DNA of 64,000 nt from the NCBI GenBank assembly GCA_020073085.1, contig JAIQFV010000025.1:21815-85814 (forward strand), given 5' to 3'. Numbering within the stretch: position 1 is the stretch's first letter; the number at the start of each line of letters is the position of its first letter. Source of the stretch: Terriglobia bacterium (GTDB lineage: Bacteria; Acidobacteriota; Terriglobia; JAIQFV01). Under the pieces are notes generated by a model that worked only from the letters and a program-made list of their open reading frames with translations, was not told where the DNA came from and made no database searches. The position numbers were made by a program, and so were the translations under genes. Shown piece by piece: positions 39,697-47,719 of the stretch.

Positions 39697-40293
39697 TCAG
39701 CCTCTTGAATAAATCCGAACGCCCTTTCCTTCCAACTTCTCAATCATTCGCCGCATCATCTCGCGGGCCCGGAACGTCCTGTTCTTCACCGTTCCCAGGG
39801 GAAGATCGGTGATTTCGGCCATCTCATCGTAGCTCAGCTCATTGACGTGCCGCAGCACGATCATCTGGCGGTAGGCTTGTGGCAACTGCTCAATCAATCG
39901 AACCAGGATCCCACGTGTTTCGGTCTGCTCCAGCTCTTCCTCGGGGATCAGCGCGGTCGACGCCAGGTCCAACTGGATTTCGTCATCCTCGGTGGAGACC
40001 GGCTTGTCCAGAGAACTGATGGCCGGGCCTCCTTTACGCAGATGATCGATTACCGTGTTCGAGGCAATTTTAAAAATCCACGACCCGAACTTGAAGTCCT
40101 CGTTGTAGGTGCGGAGCGCCACGAAAGCCTTCACAAAAACGTCCTGAGAAAGATCCAGCGCCAAGTCATAATTGCCGATCATCCGCGCGATGAAATTCAC
40201 GATCGGCTTCTGGTATCTGCGGACGATCTCCTCAAAGGCCCGTTCGTCTCCTTTGAGAGCCCGCTTGACGAGTTGTTGGTCGGAGCCCGTCAT
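39697..40293 (-). CDS. ECF-type sigma-70 family factor
   Basis: 198 residues with region 2 (FEEIVRRYQKPIVNFIARMIGNYDLALDLSQDVFVKAF) and region 4 (QLPQAYRQMIVLRHVNELSYDEMAEITDLPLGTVKNRTFRAREMMRR) and no region 1 or 3, as in the RpoE class. There is a Ser/Thr/Asp-rich linker between. No ribosome site is seen; a GGAAT...CGTC pair just upstream could be an ECF autoregulatory promoter with the start codon close to the transcription start. It is first in the operon with the anti-sigma and bactofilin-like genes. Confidence 0.92.
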   Translation of the reverse strand: MTGSDQQLVKRALKGDERAFEEIVRRYQKPIVNFIARMIGNYDLALDLSQDVFVKAFVALRTYNEDFKFGSWIFKIASNTVIDHLRKGGPAISSLDKPVSTEDDEIQLDLASTALIPEEELEQTETRGILVRLIEQLPQAYRQMIVLRHVNELSYDEMAEITDLPLGTVKNRTFRAREMMRRMIEKLEGKGVRIYSRG

Positions 40294-40364
40294 AGTCCGT
40301 AGACGGTTAGAATACGTGATTCCTTACGGAAAGGTTGCAATTGAAAAAAAATACCTGCTTTCAG

Positions 40365-41714
40365 CTACATCCGGCCGGACGGCAGGCACGCCCTGGCATC
40401 GAACACGACTTTGCCGCCCACCACAGTCATGACCACTTTACCACGGAAGGTCCACCCGTCGAACGGGGAATTCTGACTTTTCGAGCGCGATCCCGCCGCA
40501 CGAAAAGTCCATTCCGTCGCGGGGTCGATGATTGTGAGATCCGCGAGGGCCCCCTGTTCAATCCGCCCCAGGTCATGGCGCTGCAAAATGCGGGCCGGGT
40601 TGGCGCTGAATAGCTCGACGAGGCGGCCCCAGCCAAGTTTCGCCGGCTGGACCAGCCTTTGGATGGCGAGCGAGACGGCCGTTTCCAGCCCCGTGATCCC
40701 AAAGGGCGCAGCGCTCAACCCTCGCCCTTTTTCCACCGCCGAATGCGGGGCGTGATCGGTGGCAATCGCATCGACTGTCCCATCGGCCAGACCCTCGACC
40801 AACGCTTCGACGTCCCGCGGGGTTCGTAACGGGGGTTTCATCTTGGCGTTCGCCCCGTAACGCCTCACGTCCCCTTCGACCAGCGTGAAATGGTGCGGAG
40901 CGACCTCACAGGTGATATTCGTGCCGCGGTGCTTCGCCCACCGGACCAGATCCAAGGCGCCCGCCGTCGAGAGGTGTGCAATGTGAGCATGACCGGCCGT
41001 CTCCTGAGCGATTCGAATATCGCGTTCGACGACCGCGTCCTCCGCCACGGGCGGCAAACCCGGAACTTCCAGGGCCCGAGACACTTCGCCTTCGTTCATC
41101 ACGGCCCCCTCGGTCAGGGACAGGTCCTCACAATGATCGCTGACAAAGGTCCCCAGACGCTTCGCGTCCCGGAGGGCATCCCGCATGAGCGTGTCCGTCT
41201 TGACCGCCTTCCCGTCGTCGGAGAATCCCACGGCGCCTGCTGCCATGAGTTCCTCGAAATCGGTCCGGACTTCTCCGGCGCTGGCGAGGGTCACTGCGGC
41301 AATGGGGAATACCCGTACCGGGGAGTGAGACCTTGCGCGCTGGAGAATGAACTGCGTGACGGACACACCATCGTTGACCGGCTGCGTATTGGGCATCGCA
41401 CAAATCGAGGTAAATCCTCCCGCTGCAGCGGCCGCGCCGCCACTCTCGATGGTCTCACAATCCTCCCGTCCCGGCTCCCGGAGATGGGTATGTAAATCAA
41501 TGAATCCCGGAGCAACAATCAGACCGGATGCATCCACCGTCTCATATCCAGTGGAGTCCCCGGGCCCCGGGGGAGATCCGCTTCCCGGTGCGACCCTTCC
41601 GCTCCCGGGCACGACTCGCGATATGATTCCTCCTTCGATCCACACCTCCGCGATTTCATCGCGATGAGTCGCGGGGCAGATGACTCGACCATTTCGTATG
41701 ATGAGGCCTGACAT
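40365..41714 (-). CDS. pyrC: Dihydroorotase, class I
   Basis: 449 residues with GGAGGTG about 10 bp before the ATG. Metal and active-site motifs are complete: DLHTHLREPG, the SDH segment in FVSDHCEDLSL, HIAHLSTA, CEVAPHHFTL, and AIATDHAPHS. It closes N-carbamoyl-aspartate to dihydroorotate. An N-terminal Gly/Pro-rich loop (about 36-55) is an extra insertion. It follows pyrR by 94 bp; the usual gene between them, pyrB, is absent. A sigma gene follows on the same strand, after the stop. Confidence 0.95.
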   Translation of the reverse strand: MSGLIIRNGRVICPATHRDEIAEVWIEGGIISRVVPGSGRVAPGSGSPPGPGDSTGYETVDASGLIVAPGFIDLHTHLREPGREDCETIESGGAAAAAGGFTSICAMPNTQPVNDGVSVTQFILQRARSHSPVRVFPIAAVTLASAGEVRTDFEELMAAGAVGFSDDGKAVKTDTLMRDALRDAKRLGTFVSDHCEDLSLTEGAVMNEGEVSRALEVPGLPPVAEDAVVERDIRIAQETAGHAHIAHLSTAGALDLVRWAKHRGTNITCEVAPHHFTLVEGDVRRYGANAKMKPPLRTPRDVEALVEGLADGTVDAIATDHAPHSAVEKGRGLSAAPFGITGLETAVSLAIQRLVQPAKLGWGRLVELFSANPARILQRHDLGRIEQGALADLTIIDPATEWTFRAAGSRSKSQNSPFDGWTFRGKVVMTVVGGKVVFDARACLPSGRM

Positions 41715-41808
41715 ACCGGCTCACCACCTCCATCTCGAAATTCCCGGCGCGCTGTGGAGAAAAGGCAGGCTGGGCATTGTTCCGACTCTGCCGCCAGGGG
41801 AATGGACA

Positions 41809-42360
41809 CTATCCTTCCACCCGCTCCACGAGCATCACCTTCTCTTCCTTGTCAACCTCCATCAGCTTCACTTCGATTATCTCAGTATCGGTGGTTTGCA
41901 CATACTTCCCGACAAACTGTGCTTCGATCGGGAGCTCACGATGGCCGCGGTCAATGAGGGAGCACAGCTGGACTCGACGGGGCCGCCCCTTTTCAAACAA
42001 CGCATCCAGGCCGGCCCGGATGGTGCGCCCGGTGTAAAGAACGTCATCCACAATCACAAGGTTACGATTGACAATCGAGAATGGAATCTCGGTCTTTTGC
42101 ACGACCGGTCGTTCGGCAACGGTGGACAAATCGTCTCGATAAAGATTGATATCCAGCTTGCCCACGGGAGCGCCCGTGGGCTCAAATCGGGCGATGTTCT
42201 TCGCCAGACGCTGAGCCAGGAATCCGCCCCGGCGCACGATGCCGATCAAGGCCAGATTGTCGACTCCGTTATTCCGCTCCACAATCTCGTAAGCCAGTCG
42301 TACGAGCGTCCGTTCCATCTCAGCGGCACTCATCAGTTGAGATTTTTCCACGATCTTCAT
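41809..42360 (-). CDS. pyrR: Bifunctional pyrimidine regulator / uracil phosphoribosyltransferase
   Basis: Start at the ATG at 42360, preceded by GAGGTGACTCA; the frame extends to 42402 with no ribosome site. The 183 residues carry the PRPP-binding loop VIVDDVLYTGRTIRAG and the PyrR signatures IGIVRRGGFLAQRLA and DINLYRDDL. The protein binds uridine nucleotides and, in many bacteria, pyr mRNA to promote attenuation. No RNA terminator pair that would mark a PyrR target was identified in the short gap to pyrC. It is divergent from pyrD. Confidence 0.93.
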   Translation of the reverse strand: MKIVEKSQLMSAAEMERTLVRLAYEIVERNNGVDNLALIGIVRRGGFLAQRLAKNIARFEPTGAPVGKLDINLYRDDLSTVAERPVVQKTEIPFSIVNRNLVIVDDVLYTGRTIRAGLDALFEKGRPRRVQLCSLIDRGHRELPIEAQFVGKYVQTTDTEIIEVKLMEVDKEEKVMLVERVEG

Positions 42361-42503
42361 TGAGTCACCTCGAGCCACTCTTTCGGTCTGAAATAATCTC
42401 ATCCAAAGCGGGGACTTAGTCTAACACAAGGGCGGAGGAACACCCATGGGGTTTGAACCCCCGGAAAAGTCCGCGCCCGAAGCGATGGCCCTTCGGCTAA
42501 TTC

Positions 42504-42538
42504 TTGCACCTTTCGGCGAATTTGCTAAGATGCGTTGA
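42504..42538 (+). promoter_or_regulatory. Promoter directly before pyrD, possibly leaderless
   Basis: TTGCAC (42504-42509), 16-bp spacer, TAAGAT (42526-42531) with TGC immediately before it (extended -10). The pyrD ATG begins 6 bp after the -10 box and no Shine-Dalgarno is seen, which fits a leaderless transcript. Confidence 0.5.
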
Positions 42539-43449
42539 TGATCGATCTGCAGATGGAAATCGCCGGAATCAACTTTCAGAACCCAGTGCTCACGGCGAGC
42601 GGAACGTTTGGCTACGGCGTCGAATTCGACTCTATCCTTGACCTCAATCGGTTGGGCGGGATTGTGGTCAAGGGAATTTCCGCCCGGCCCATCGAAGGCA
42701 ATCCCCCGCCGCGTCTCGTTCCCACGGCTTCTGGTATGCTGAATTCGGTGGGGCTTCAAAACATCGGCGCCAGGCAATTCATTGAAACCAAGCTCCCGTT
42801 CCTGCGAACCCTCCGGGCCAGGACCATCGTCAATGTGTTCGGAACCACCGTGGAAGATTATCTCGAGTGTCTCCATCTCTTGAATGAGGCCGACGGAATT
42901 GCCGCCTATGAGCTGAACATCTCCTGTCCCAATACCTCCCGGGGGGGAGCGGAGTTTTCCAGCGACCCGAAATTGGCTCACGAGGTAGTCTCCAGCGCGA
43001 AACGCGCTGCCCGACGCCCGCTGTGGGTGAAGCTCTCGCCCAATGTGGGTGACATCCGGGAGATTGCCCTTGCCGTTGTGGACGCAGGAGCGGATGCGCT
43101 GACCATGACCAACACCTTCCTGGGAGTGTCGATCGATGCCGACAAAGGAAAGGCGAGAATTCCTCGCGTGGTCGCGGGACTCTCCGGCCCCGCCATCAAG
43201 CCCCTCGTGCTGCGGCTCGTTTATCAAACCGCCAAGGTGGTTTCCGTCCCGATCATTGCAGCAGGGGGCATCACAAGAGCCGAGGATGCGCTGGAGTTTT
43301 TCATGGCCGGCGCCTCGGCCATCGAGGTGGGAACGGCCAATTTCTATGATCCGGAAGCGACGATCAAGATCATCAGGGGGATTGAAGCCCATTGCCTGCA
43401 AAGGAAGATTCAAGGACTGAAGCAACTTGTCAGAAGCCTCCGCGTCTAA
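42538..43449 (+). CDS. pyrD: Dihydroorotate dehydrogenase, class 1
   Basis: 303 residues, starting at the ATG at 42538 (a TTG lies just upstream in frame). The FMN site and the class 1 catalytic Cys are in AYELNISCPNTSRGG; the phosphate site is IIAAGGITRAEDALEFFMAGASAIEVGTA. The LTASGTFGYGVEF start and overall length match class 1B, which normally needs a PyrK electron-transfer partner, not seen in this window. It oxidises dihydroorotate to orotate and is divergent from pyrR-pyrC, with which it shares the pathway. Confidence 0.94.
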   Translation: MIDLQMEIAGINFQNPVLTASGTFGYGVEFDSILDLNRLGGIVVKGISARPIEGNPPPRLVPTASGMLNSVGLQNIGARQFIETKLPFLRTLRARTIVNVFGTTVEDYLECLHLLNEADGIAAYELNISCPNTSRGGAEFSSDPKLAHEVVSSAKRAARRPLWVKLSPNVGDIREIALAVVDAGADALTMTNTFLGVSIDADKGKARIPRVVAGLSGPAIKPLVLRLVYQTAKVVSVPIIAAGGITRAEDALEFFMAGASAIEVGTANFYDPEATIKIIRGIEAHCLQRKIQGLKQLVRSLRV

Positions 43450-43474
43450 CGCTGAAGAAAGTGAAGGTTTGATT

Positions 43475-44152
43475 ATGCGATTCCATGCCGTGAAACTCCT
43501 TCTTGCATTTTCCCTGATCCTGCTCCCCTTCGGGGGATTCGGTGCAGAGCAGAAGGATCTCTCCGCGACACTGAAGCCTGGGACGATGTTGAAAGCCAGC
43601 TTGGAAACTGATCTCAGCTCTTCGTCCGTGTCGAAGGGGGACCGTTTCAATCTAAAGATCCTGTTCGCCACGGAGGCGGGGAAGCGGGTGGCACTCCCGC
43701 GGGGTTCCAAGCTGTCCGGAAGAATTGCGTCCGCCCGCTCCGCGCGACGCGATGAGGCAGGCTATGTTACCCTGGTGGTGGATCAACTGGTATTCCCCGA
43801 CGGCAAGACCGAGACGCTCCGGGGAGAAGTCCAATTCCCGGTGCTCAAGGATATCGCTCCGGAACCCAACGGAGACGAACTCACCCTGCGCGGTGGCGTC
43901 CAGGAATCGGAAAAGATGACCGTCCACTCCAGCACGTCCAATCTTCCTCCGCCTTCCAGTGCCGAGGATGTGGCGCATAGCGACATCAAATCACCTGACA
44001 AGCAGAAACACGAAACCACAGGCACCCTGGACCTGACCAAGAGGAAAGGGCGCGATGTGGAGATCGCCGCGGGAGTTCTGGTCAATGTCAAGATTCTTGA
44101 ACCTCAGCCGGCAGTCGCACCCGCACCGGAAACTCCAAAACCTCCCAAATGA
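43475..44152 (+). CDS. Secreted protein of unknown function, TrbI/VirB10-like beta region
   Basis: Start at the ATG at 43475 (MRFHAVKLLLAFSLILLPFGGFGA, a signal peptide); the frame opens 48 bp earlier in the pyrD end. GAAGG lies 8 bp upstream. The mature 200 residues contain a LKPGTMLKASLETDLSSSSVSKGDRFNLKI... VALPRGSKLSGRIASARSARRDEAGYVTLVVDQLVFPDGK pattern that resembles the soluble beta-rich domain of TrbI/VirB10-type proteins, without transmembrane or lipoprotein anchor. A charged central stretch and Pro/Ala-rich tail follow. Function is unknown; partners for a secretion system are not present. Confidence 0.78.
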   Translation: MRFHAVKLLLAFSLILLPFGGFGAEQKDLSATLKPGTMLKASLETDLSSSSVSKGDRFNLKILFATEAGKRVALPRGSKLSGRIASARSARRDEAGYVTLVVDQLVFPDGKTETLRGEVQFPVLKDIAPEPNGDELTLRGGVQESEKMTVHSSTSNLPPPSSAEDVAHSDIKSPDKQKHETTGTLDLTKRKGRDVEIAAGVLVNVKILEPQPAVAPAPETPKPPK

Positions 44153-44305
44153 CCGGAAGAGCGATCAAGCGCCATGCATCCCTTGGCTTCTCCGAATAAA
44201 TTCGGATTCCCAGGTTGAGACTTTCGCCCGGGAACAATCCATTCGAGGCCCTCTGCGGCGTCGAGATTCGCAACCCGGCCACGAGCCTTGTTCAGTGATA
44301 AATCG
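44153..44305. other. Gap before the glycosyltransferase, with a small hairpin
   Basis: No gene is seen. CCGAAT-aa-ATTCGG at 44192-44205 is a perfect short hairpin. Confidence 0.45.
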
Positions 44306-44334
44306 TTGGGAGCGTGTCCGGATTTCAGTATAAT
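44306..44334 (+). promoter_or_regulatory. Sigma-70-type promoter
   Basis: TTGGGA (44306-44311), 17-bp spacer, TATAAT (44329-44334). It would give a leader of about 105 nt before the glycosyltransferase gene. Confidence 0.65.
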
Positions 44335-44448
44335 GGCACGGCCATTCATCACCAGGATCCCTGCGGCTGAAGTCCCCTCTTCGCCCCGGAGGTTCGTTCA
44401 ACCGCGACACCTATTCCATTGGAGGTAGATCGCATTCAAAAACTCCCC

Positions 44449-45135
44449 ATGAAAGTCTCTGTTGTCATCCCGGTTTACAACGAGCGAAAGACGATCGAAC
44501 AGGTCCTCGACAAGGTCGAAGCGGTGCCGTTCGAAAAGGAAATCGTGGTCGTCGATGATTGCTCCAAGGACGGAACGCGCGAGCTTCTCATTGAAGATCT
44601 GAAGCGGCGAGGACACCCCCTGGTCCTTCAGCCTGTCAACCAGGGCAAGGGAGCCGCCCTGCGAGCGGGGATCATGAAGGCGAAAAATGAGGTTATCCTG
44701 ATCCAGGATGCGGATCTGGAATACGATCCTGCCGATTACCCCAAGTTGCTCCAGCCCATCTTCGACGGGATTGCCGATGTCGTTTACGGTTCCCGCTTTA
44801 TCGGCTCGCCCCATCGCGTGCTCTACTTCTGGCATTCAGTCGGAAACGGCCTGCTGACGCTGGTCTCCAACATGTTCACGAATCTCAACCTCACCGATAT
44901 GGAAACGGGATACAAAGTCTTCCGGCGTGAAATTCTCGAACAGATCACCCTCAAATCAAACCGCTTCGGTTTTGAGCCCGAGGTCACGCAAAAAATCGCC
45001 AAAATCAGAGGGTGCCGGATTTACGAGGTGGGGATTTCCTATCGAGGTCGGGATTATTCCGAGGGGAAGAAGATCACCTGGAAGGATGGGCTTGCCGCGC
45101 TGTATTTCATCATCCGATACTGGCTGGCCGACTGA
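44449..45135 (+). CDS. Family 2 glycosyltransferase, dolichyl-phosphate-mannosyltransferase type
   Basis: 228 residues from the ATG at 44449. [28 protein letters not shown] (DxD-type metal site) and GSRFIG are classical GT2 features, and [21 protein letters not shown] and [12 protein letters not shown] fit the polyprenyl-phosphate glycosyltransferase group. No membrane tail is present, so it probably acts on lipid carriers at the inner membrane surface. The ATG lacks a ribosome site, whereas GGAGGT at 44421 stands 7 nt before an in-frame ATT at 44434; a non-standard start there would add 5 residues. The gene is convergent with the Hfq-like gene 11 bp away. Confidence 0.93.
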   Translation: MKVSVVIPVYNERKTIEQVLDKVEAVPFEKEIVVVDDCSKDGTRELLIEDLKRRGHPLVLQPVNQGKGAALRAGIMKAKNEVILIQDADLEYDPADYPKLLQPIFDGIADVVYGSRFIGSPHRVLYFWHSVGNGLLTLVSNMFTNLNLTDMETGYKVFRREILEQITLKSNRFGFEPEVTQKIAKIRGCRIYEVGISYRGRDYSEGKKITWKDGLAALYFIIRYWLAD

Positions 45136-45146
45136 ATCCGAAAATT

Positions 45147-45680
45147 TTACTGGCGGGTATCCGCTCTGGCCTTCTTCACTTCCTCCAGATACTTGATATC
45201 GTGCTTGTAGATGAAAAGATTGGGCCGGCCTTCCCGTGTCAGACGGATGAAATTCCGGTCGATGTACTCAATCCACCCCTCCACCGTTTCACCGTTCATG
45301 AGTTTCACCACCACGAGCGCCTTGGTTTGAACTAATTCGGAAAGGTACTGATATTCCGCGTTGGTCAGGTCGGGGGCATGCTGGCCTCGCACCGGGCTGG
45401 AGGTCGCCTTTTCGCTCAATTTGAGCTTTCCCTCCGCCTGGCGGCGGCGCACTTCTTCCATGGTCGTACGGATCAGTTTTCTCTGGCCAGCCCCATCCCC
45501 TGTCAACACCGGAGGTTTCATTTCCGGCGGACGAAACACCCGGACATTGCCGTCGGTGGGGGGGGGCGGGCCGGGCCGTAGTTCTTTCTTGTCCAAGTCT
45601 TCTGACACAGGCAGAATCGGTTTTCTTTTCCGAATAAGCGGCTCGTTGCGGGCCAGAGGCTCTCGTGTGGGCTTCTTCAT
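45147..45680 (-). CDS. Hfq-like Sm-domain protein with long N-terminal extension
   Basis: 177 residues. Residues about 107-167 are an Hfq-type Sm domain: YQYLSELVQTKALVVVKLMNGETVEGWIEYID... RLTREGRPNLFIYKHDIKYLE, including the YKH of the Sm2 motif (158-160). The first 105 residues are Pro/Lys/Arg-rich and appear disordered, unlike the usual 70-100-residue Hfq. GGAGGG lies 11-12 bp before the ATG. It may bind small RNA or mRNA, or the extension may add another contact. A standard short Hfq may be elsewhere in the genome. It is in the same direction as the secreted gene that follows upstream. Confidence 0.85.
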   Translation of the reverse strand: MKKPTREPLARNEPLIRKRKPILPVSEDLDKKELRPGPPPPTDGNVRVFRPPEMKPPVLTGDGAGQRKLIRTTMEEVRRRQAEGKLKLSEKATSSPVRGQHAPDLTNAEYQYLSELVQTKALVVVKLMNGETVEGWIEYIDRNFIRLTREGRPNLFIYKHDIKYLEEVKKARADTRQ

Positions 45681-45707
45681 GGGAATGGTTTCCCTCCAAT
45701 CAGACTT

Positions 45708-46379
45708 TCAATGCCCGACGATTGCGGGCTTTAAATCGATTTCATAAAAAAGCAACTCGCGGCCGACCTGTTTAGGATCGACAGAACGACGGATTCGAAC
45801 CCGGGGGATATAGATTTTCCCACCCACCAAGGCAGCCCCCAGTTCGGGGGTCTCATAAAACACAAAACCGTAGGCCGTGCTATGAGGAGGGATGAACTTA
45901 TCTCCCAACTCCTTCGAGAGGAAATCTGCCCGCGCATTCATGAAATCCTTTTGAGGATTGCCCCCCAAGCCTACGCCACCAATTCCAATCTTTCCCGAGG
46001 AACTCCGTCGGCGGTTACTGGGGTAAAAGATCTCCCGGACGACGTCCTCAGTCGGCGTGGGATGCAGGGCATGAATCCTGGCGTTCGCCAATTCGACTTC
46101 TATCGCATTCACCTCAATCTCGTCATCGGTGTCGTTGCTCACGACGATCAAAACCGTCACAAAATTCGCCCGGGAAGGGTCGCGATCGAAAACCCCCATG
46201 ACCTTTTCCGATTGATCGTAGGGCTCTGCAGCAATGGTGATCTTGTCGTGGGAGTCAGAAGCCGGATAGGCCTTGGCGTGGCCTGTTGAAAAGGGTTTGA
46301 CCTTGTATCCGGCCAGAATCGGACCCGCGACAAACACCGCTCCTAAGACGAACAACGTGCAAGCAAGTTTCTTCAACAT
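45708..46379 (-). CDS. Secreted protein of unknown function
   Basis: Start at the ATG at 46379 (MLKKLACTLFVLGAVFVAGPILAG, signal peptide); the frame opens at 46520 without support. The mature 200 residues have a beta-rich, Ig-like pattern (ANFVTVLIVVSNDTDDEIEVNAIEVELANARIHALHPTPTEDVVREIF, and YGFVFYETPELGAALVGGKIYIPRVRIRR). No family was recognised. It is 27 bp upstream of the Hfq-like gene on the same strand, so they may share a transcript, though the products act in different compartments. Confidence 0.8.
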   Translation of the reverse strand: MLKKLACTLFVLGAVFVAGPILAGYKVKPFSTGHAKAYPASDSHDKITIAAEPYDQSEKVMGVFDRDPSRANFVTVLIVVSNDTDDEIEVNAIEVELANARIHALHPTPTEDVVREIFYPSNRRRSSSGKIGIGGVGLGGNPQKDFMNARADFLSKELGDKFIPPHSTAYGFVFYETPELGAALVGGKIYIPRVRIRRSVDPKQVGRELLFYEIDLKPAIVGH

Positions 46380-46542
46380 GAAGAGATTTCCAGTCCTGGG
46401 TGTGCCCATAGCATGAACGTGTTTTCTTCTTCCGTCAAGAGGACAGGGCAACAAAAATGAGGGGCTGTGTTGGATAATGTCCCGGTTCGGCGGAGCGACG
46501 GGGCCCTCTAACGGCTTCATTGGCGGTGGCTCAAGTGCCGCA

Positions 46543-47529
46543 CTAAACCCTTCCGCCCGCCGTTTCCATGCTCACCAGGACCTTCAGAGTTCCACTTTTC
46601 CGGGCCTGCTCGAAGGCATCCAAGCCCCGGGCCAGCGGATACCGCGCGGAGATCAGCGCCGTGACCTCAACCTCCCGGCTCCGCAGCTTCTCGAGCGCCG
46701 CGGGAAAGGGCCCGCATCGCGAACCCACCACTCGGACCTCGTTCACGACCAGGGGGGCGGCATCGAGGCACAAGGCATCGTGGTAAGTGGACTTCAATAC
46801 GAGAGTCCCGCGTGGACGGACCAGCATCAGGGCGGTTTGAAAACCGCTGGGAGAGCCCGTCGCCTCAACCACAATATCGAACGTTCCAGCGAGTTGTTTT
46901 CGTTCCTGTTCCACCGCTTCCAAGAGCAGGGTCCGGACACCACAGCCGGCCATGCGATCCAAATTTCCTTCGTGTTTGCCGATCGCCGTGAGAGCCCCTC
47001 CCTGGCGCGCCAAGACCCGGACAATCAACTGCGCCAGCTTCCCGTCGCCCACCACGCACAGCCGATCGTCCGGGAGGACGGTGACTTGTTCCAGAATTTC
47101 ACAGGCGGCGGCCAAAGGCTCGACAAACACCGCTTCGTCATCCGACATTTCCCCGGGCACTTCGTGGAGGTTTTCCAGTGGCAGCACACAAAATTCGGCA
47201 AGCGCCCCCGGGCGATTGACGATCCCCAGCACACTTCGATTTCTGCAGTGTTTCTCCAGTCCCCGCGCGCAAAGATCACAGTGATGGCACGCGCAATTGA
47301 TTTCTCCGACCACACGCCGCCCCCGCCAGTGCGGGTCCGGGGATTGTTCCACGATCCCGACAAACTCATGGCCGAGAATTCCATGAAACTGGTGGTAGCC
47401 TCGGGTGATTTCGATATCGGTATTACAGATTCCCGCCTGCAACACCCGGATCACCGCCTCGGTGCCCGACGCCCGGGGTGGGGGCACCTCATCCACCTTC
47501 AAAGTTCCATCAAAAACTATTGCATTCAT
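46543..47529 (-). CDS. Zinc-dependent medium-chain dehydrogenase
   Basis: 328 residues. The catalytic zinc ligands are Cys in QAGICNTDIEI and the GHEFVG pair, and the structural zinc loop is CACHHCDLCARGLEKHC. The nucleotide-binding region is VVGDGKLAQLIVRVL, with a GDGKLA glycine pattern. It is an NAD(P)-dependent alcohol or polyol dehydrogenase; substrate is unknown. The ATG has only a weak ribosome site (around 47537). It is divergent from the asparaginase-like gene, whose shared upstream region spans 47530-47719. Confidence 0.88.
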   Translation of the reverse strand: MNAIVFDGTLKVDEVPPPRASGTEAVIRVLQAGICNTDIEITRGYHQFHGILGHEFVGIVEQSPDPHWRGRRVVGEINCACHHCDLCARGLEKHCRNRSVLGIVNRPGALAEFCVLPLENLHEVPGEMSDDEAVFVEPLAAACEILEQVTVLPDDRLCVVGDGKLAQLIVRVLARQGGALTAIGKHEGNLDRMAGCGVRTLLLEAVEQERKQLAGTFDIVVEATGSPSGFQTALMLVRPRGTLVLKSTYHDALCLDAAPLVVNEVRVVGSRCGPFPAALEKLRSREVEVTALISARYPLARGLDAFEQARKSGTLKVLVSMETAGGRV

Positions 47530-47719
47530 CTCTTGATTTGTGTAAGTTTGACCGCTTGTCGAACCCTGAATTCCATTTCCGTACGAGTATTTTCCAAGAG
47601 GACGCTCGTTATCTCTTCCCTCATCTCAAGGGCATGTGCATTCGGCTCCCCTCTGAGCCGACTCTTGAGATTCCGTTGGGATCATCTCATGTTTCCAATC
47701 CTGCTTTAAGGGAGTTTTC

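Noticed and set aside
41715..41808. Remnant of pyrB between pyrR and pyrC
   Set aside because: Only 94 bp with no carbamoyl-phosphate-binding STRT-type sequence in any frame.
45785..45815. TTCGAACCC segment resembling a tRNA T-arm
   Set aside because: It is inside a coding gene and no cloverleaf can be formed around it.
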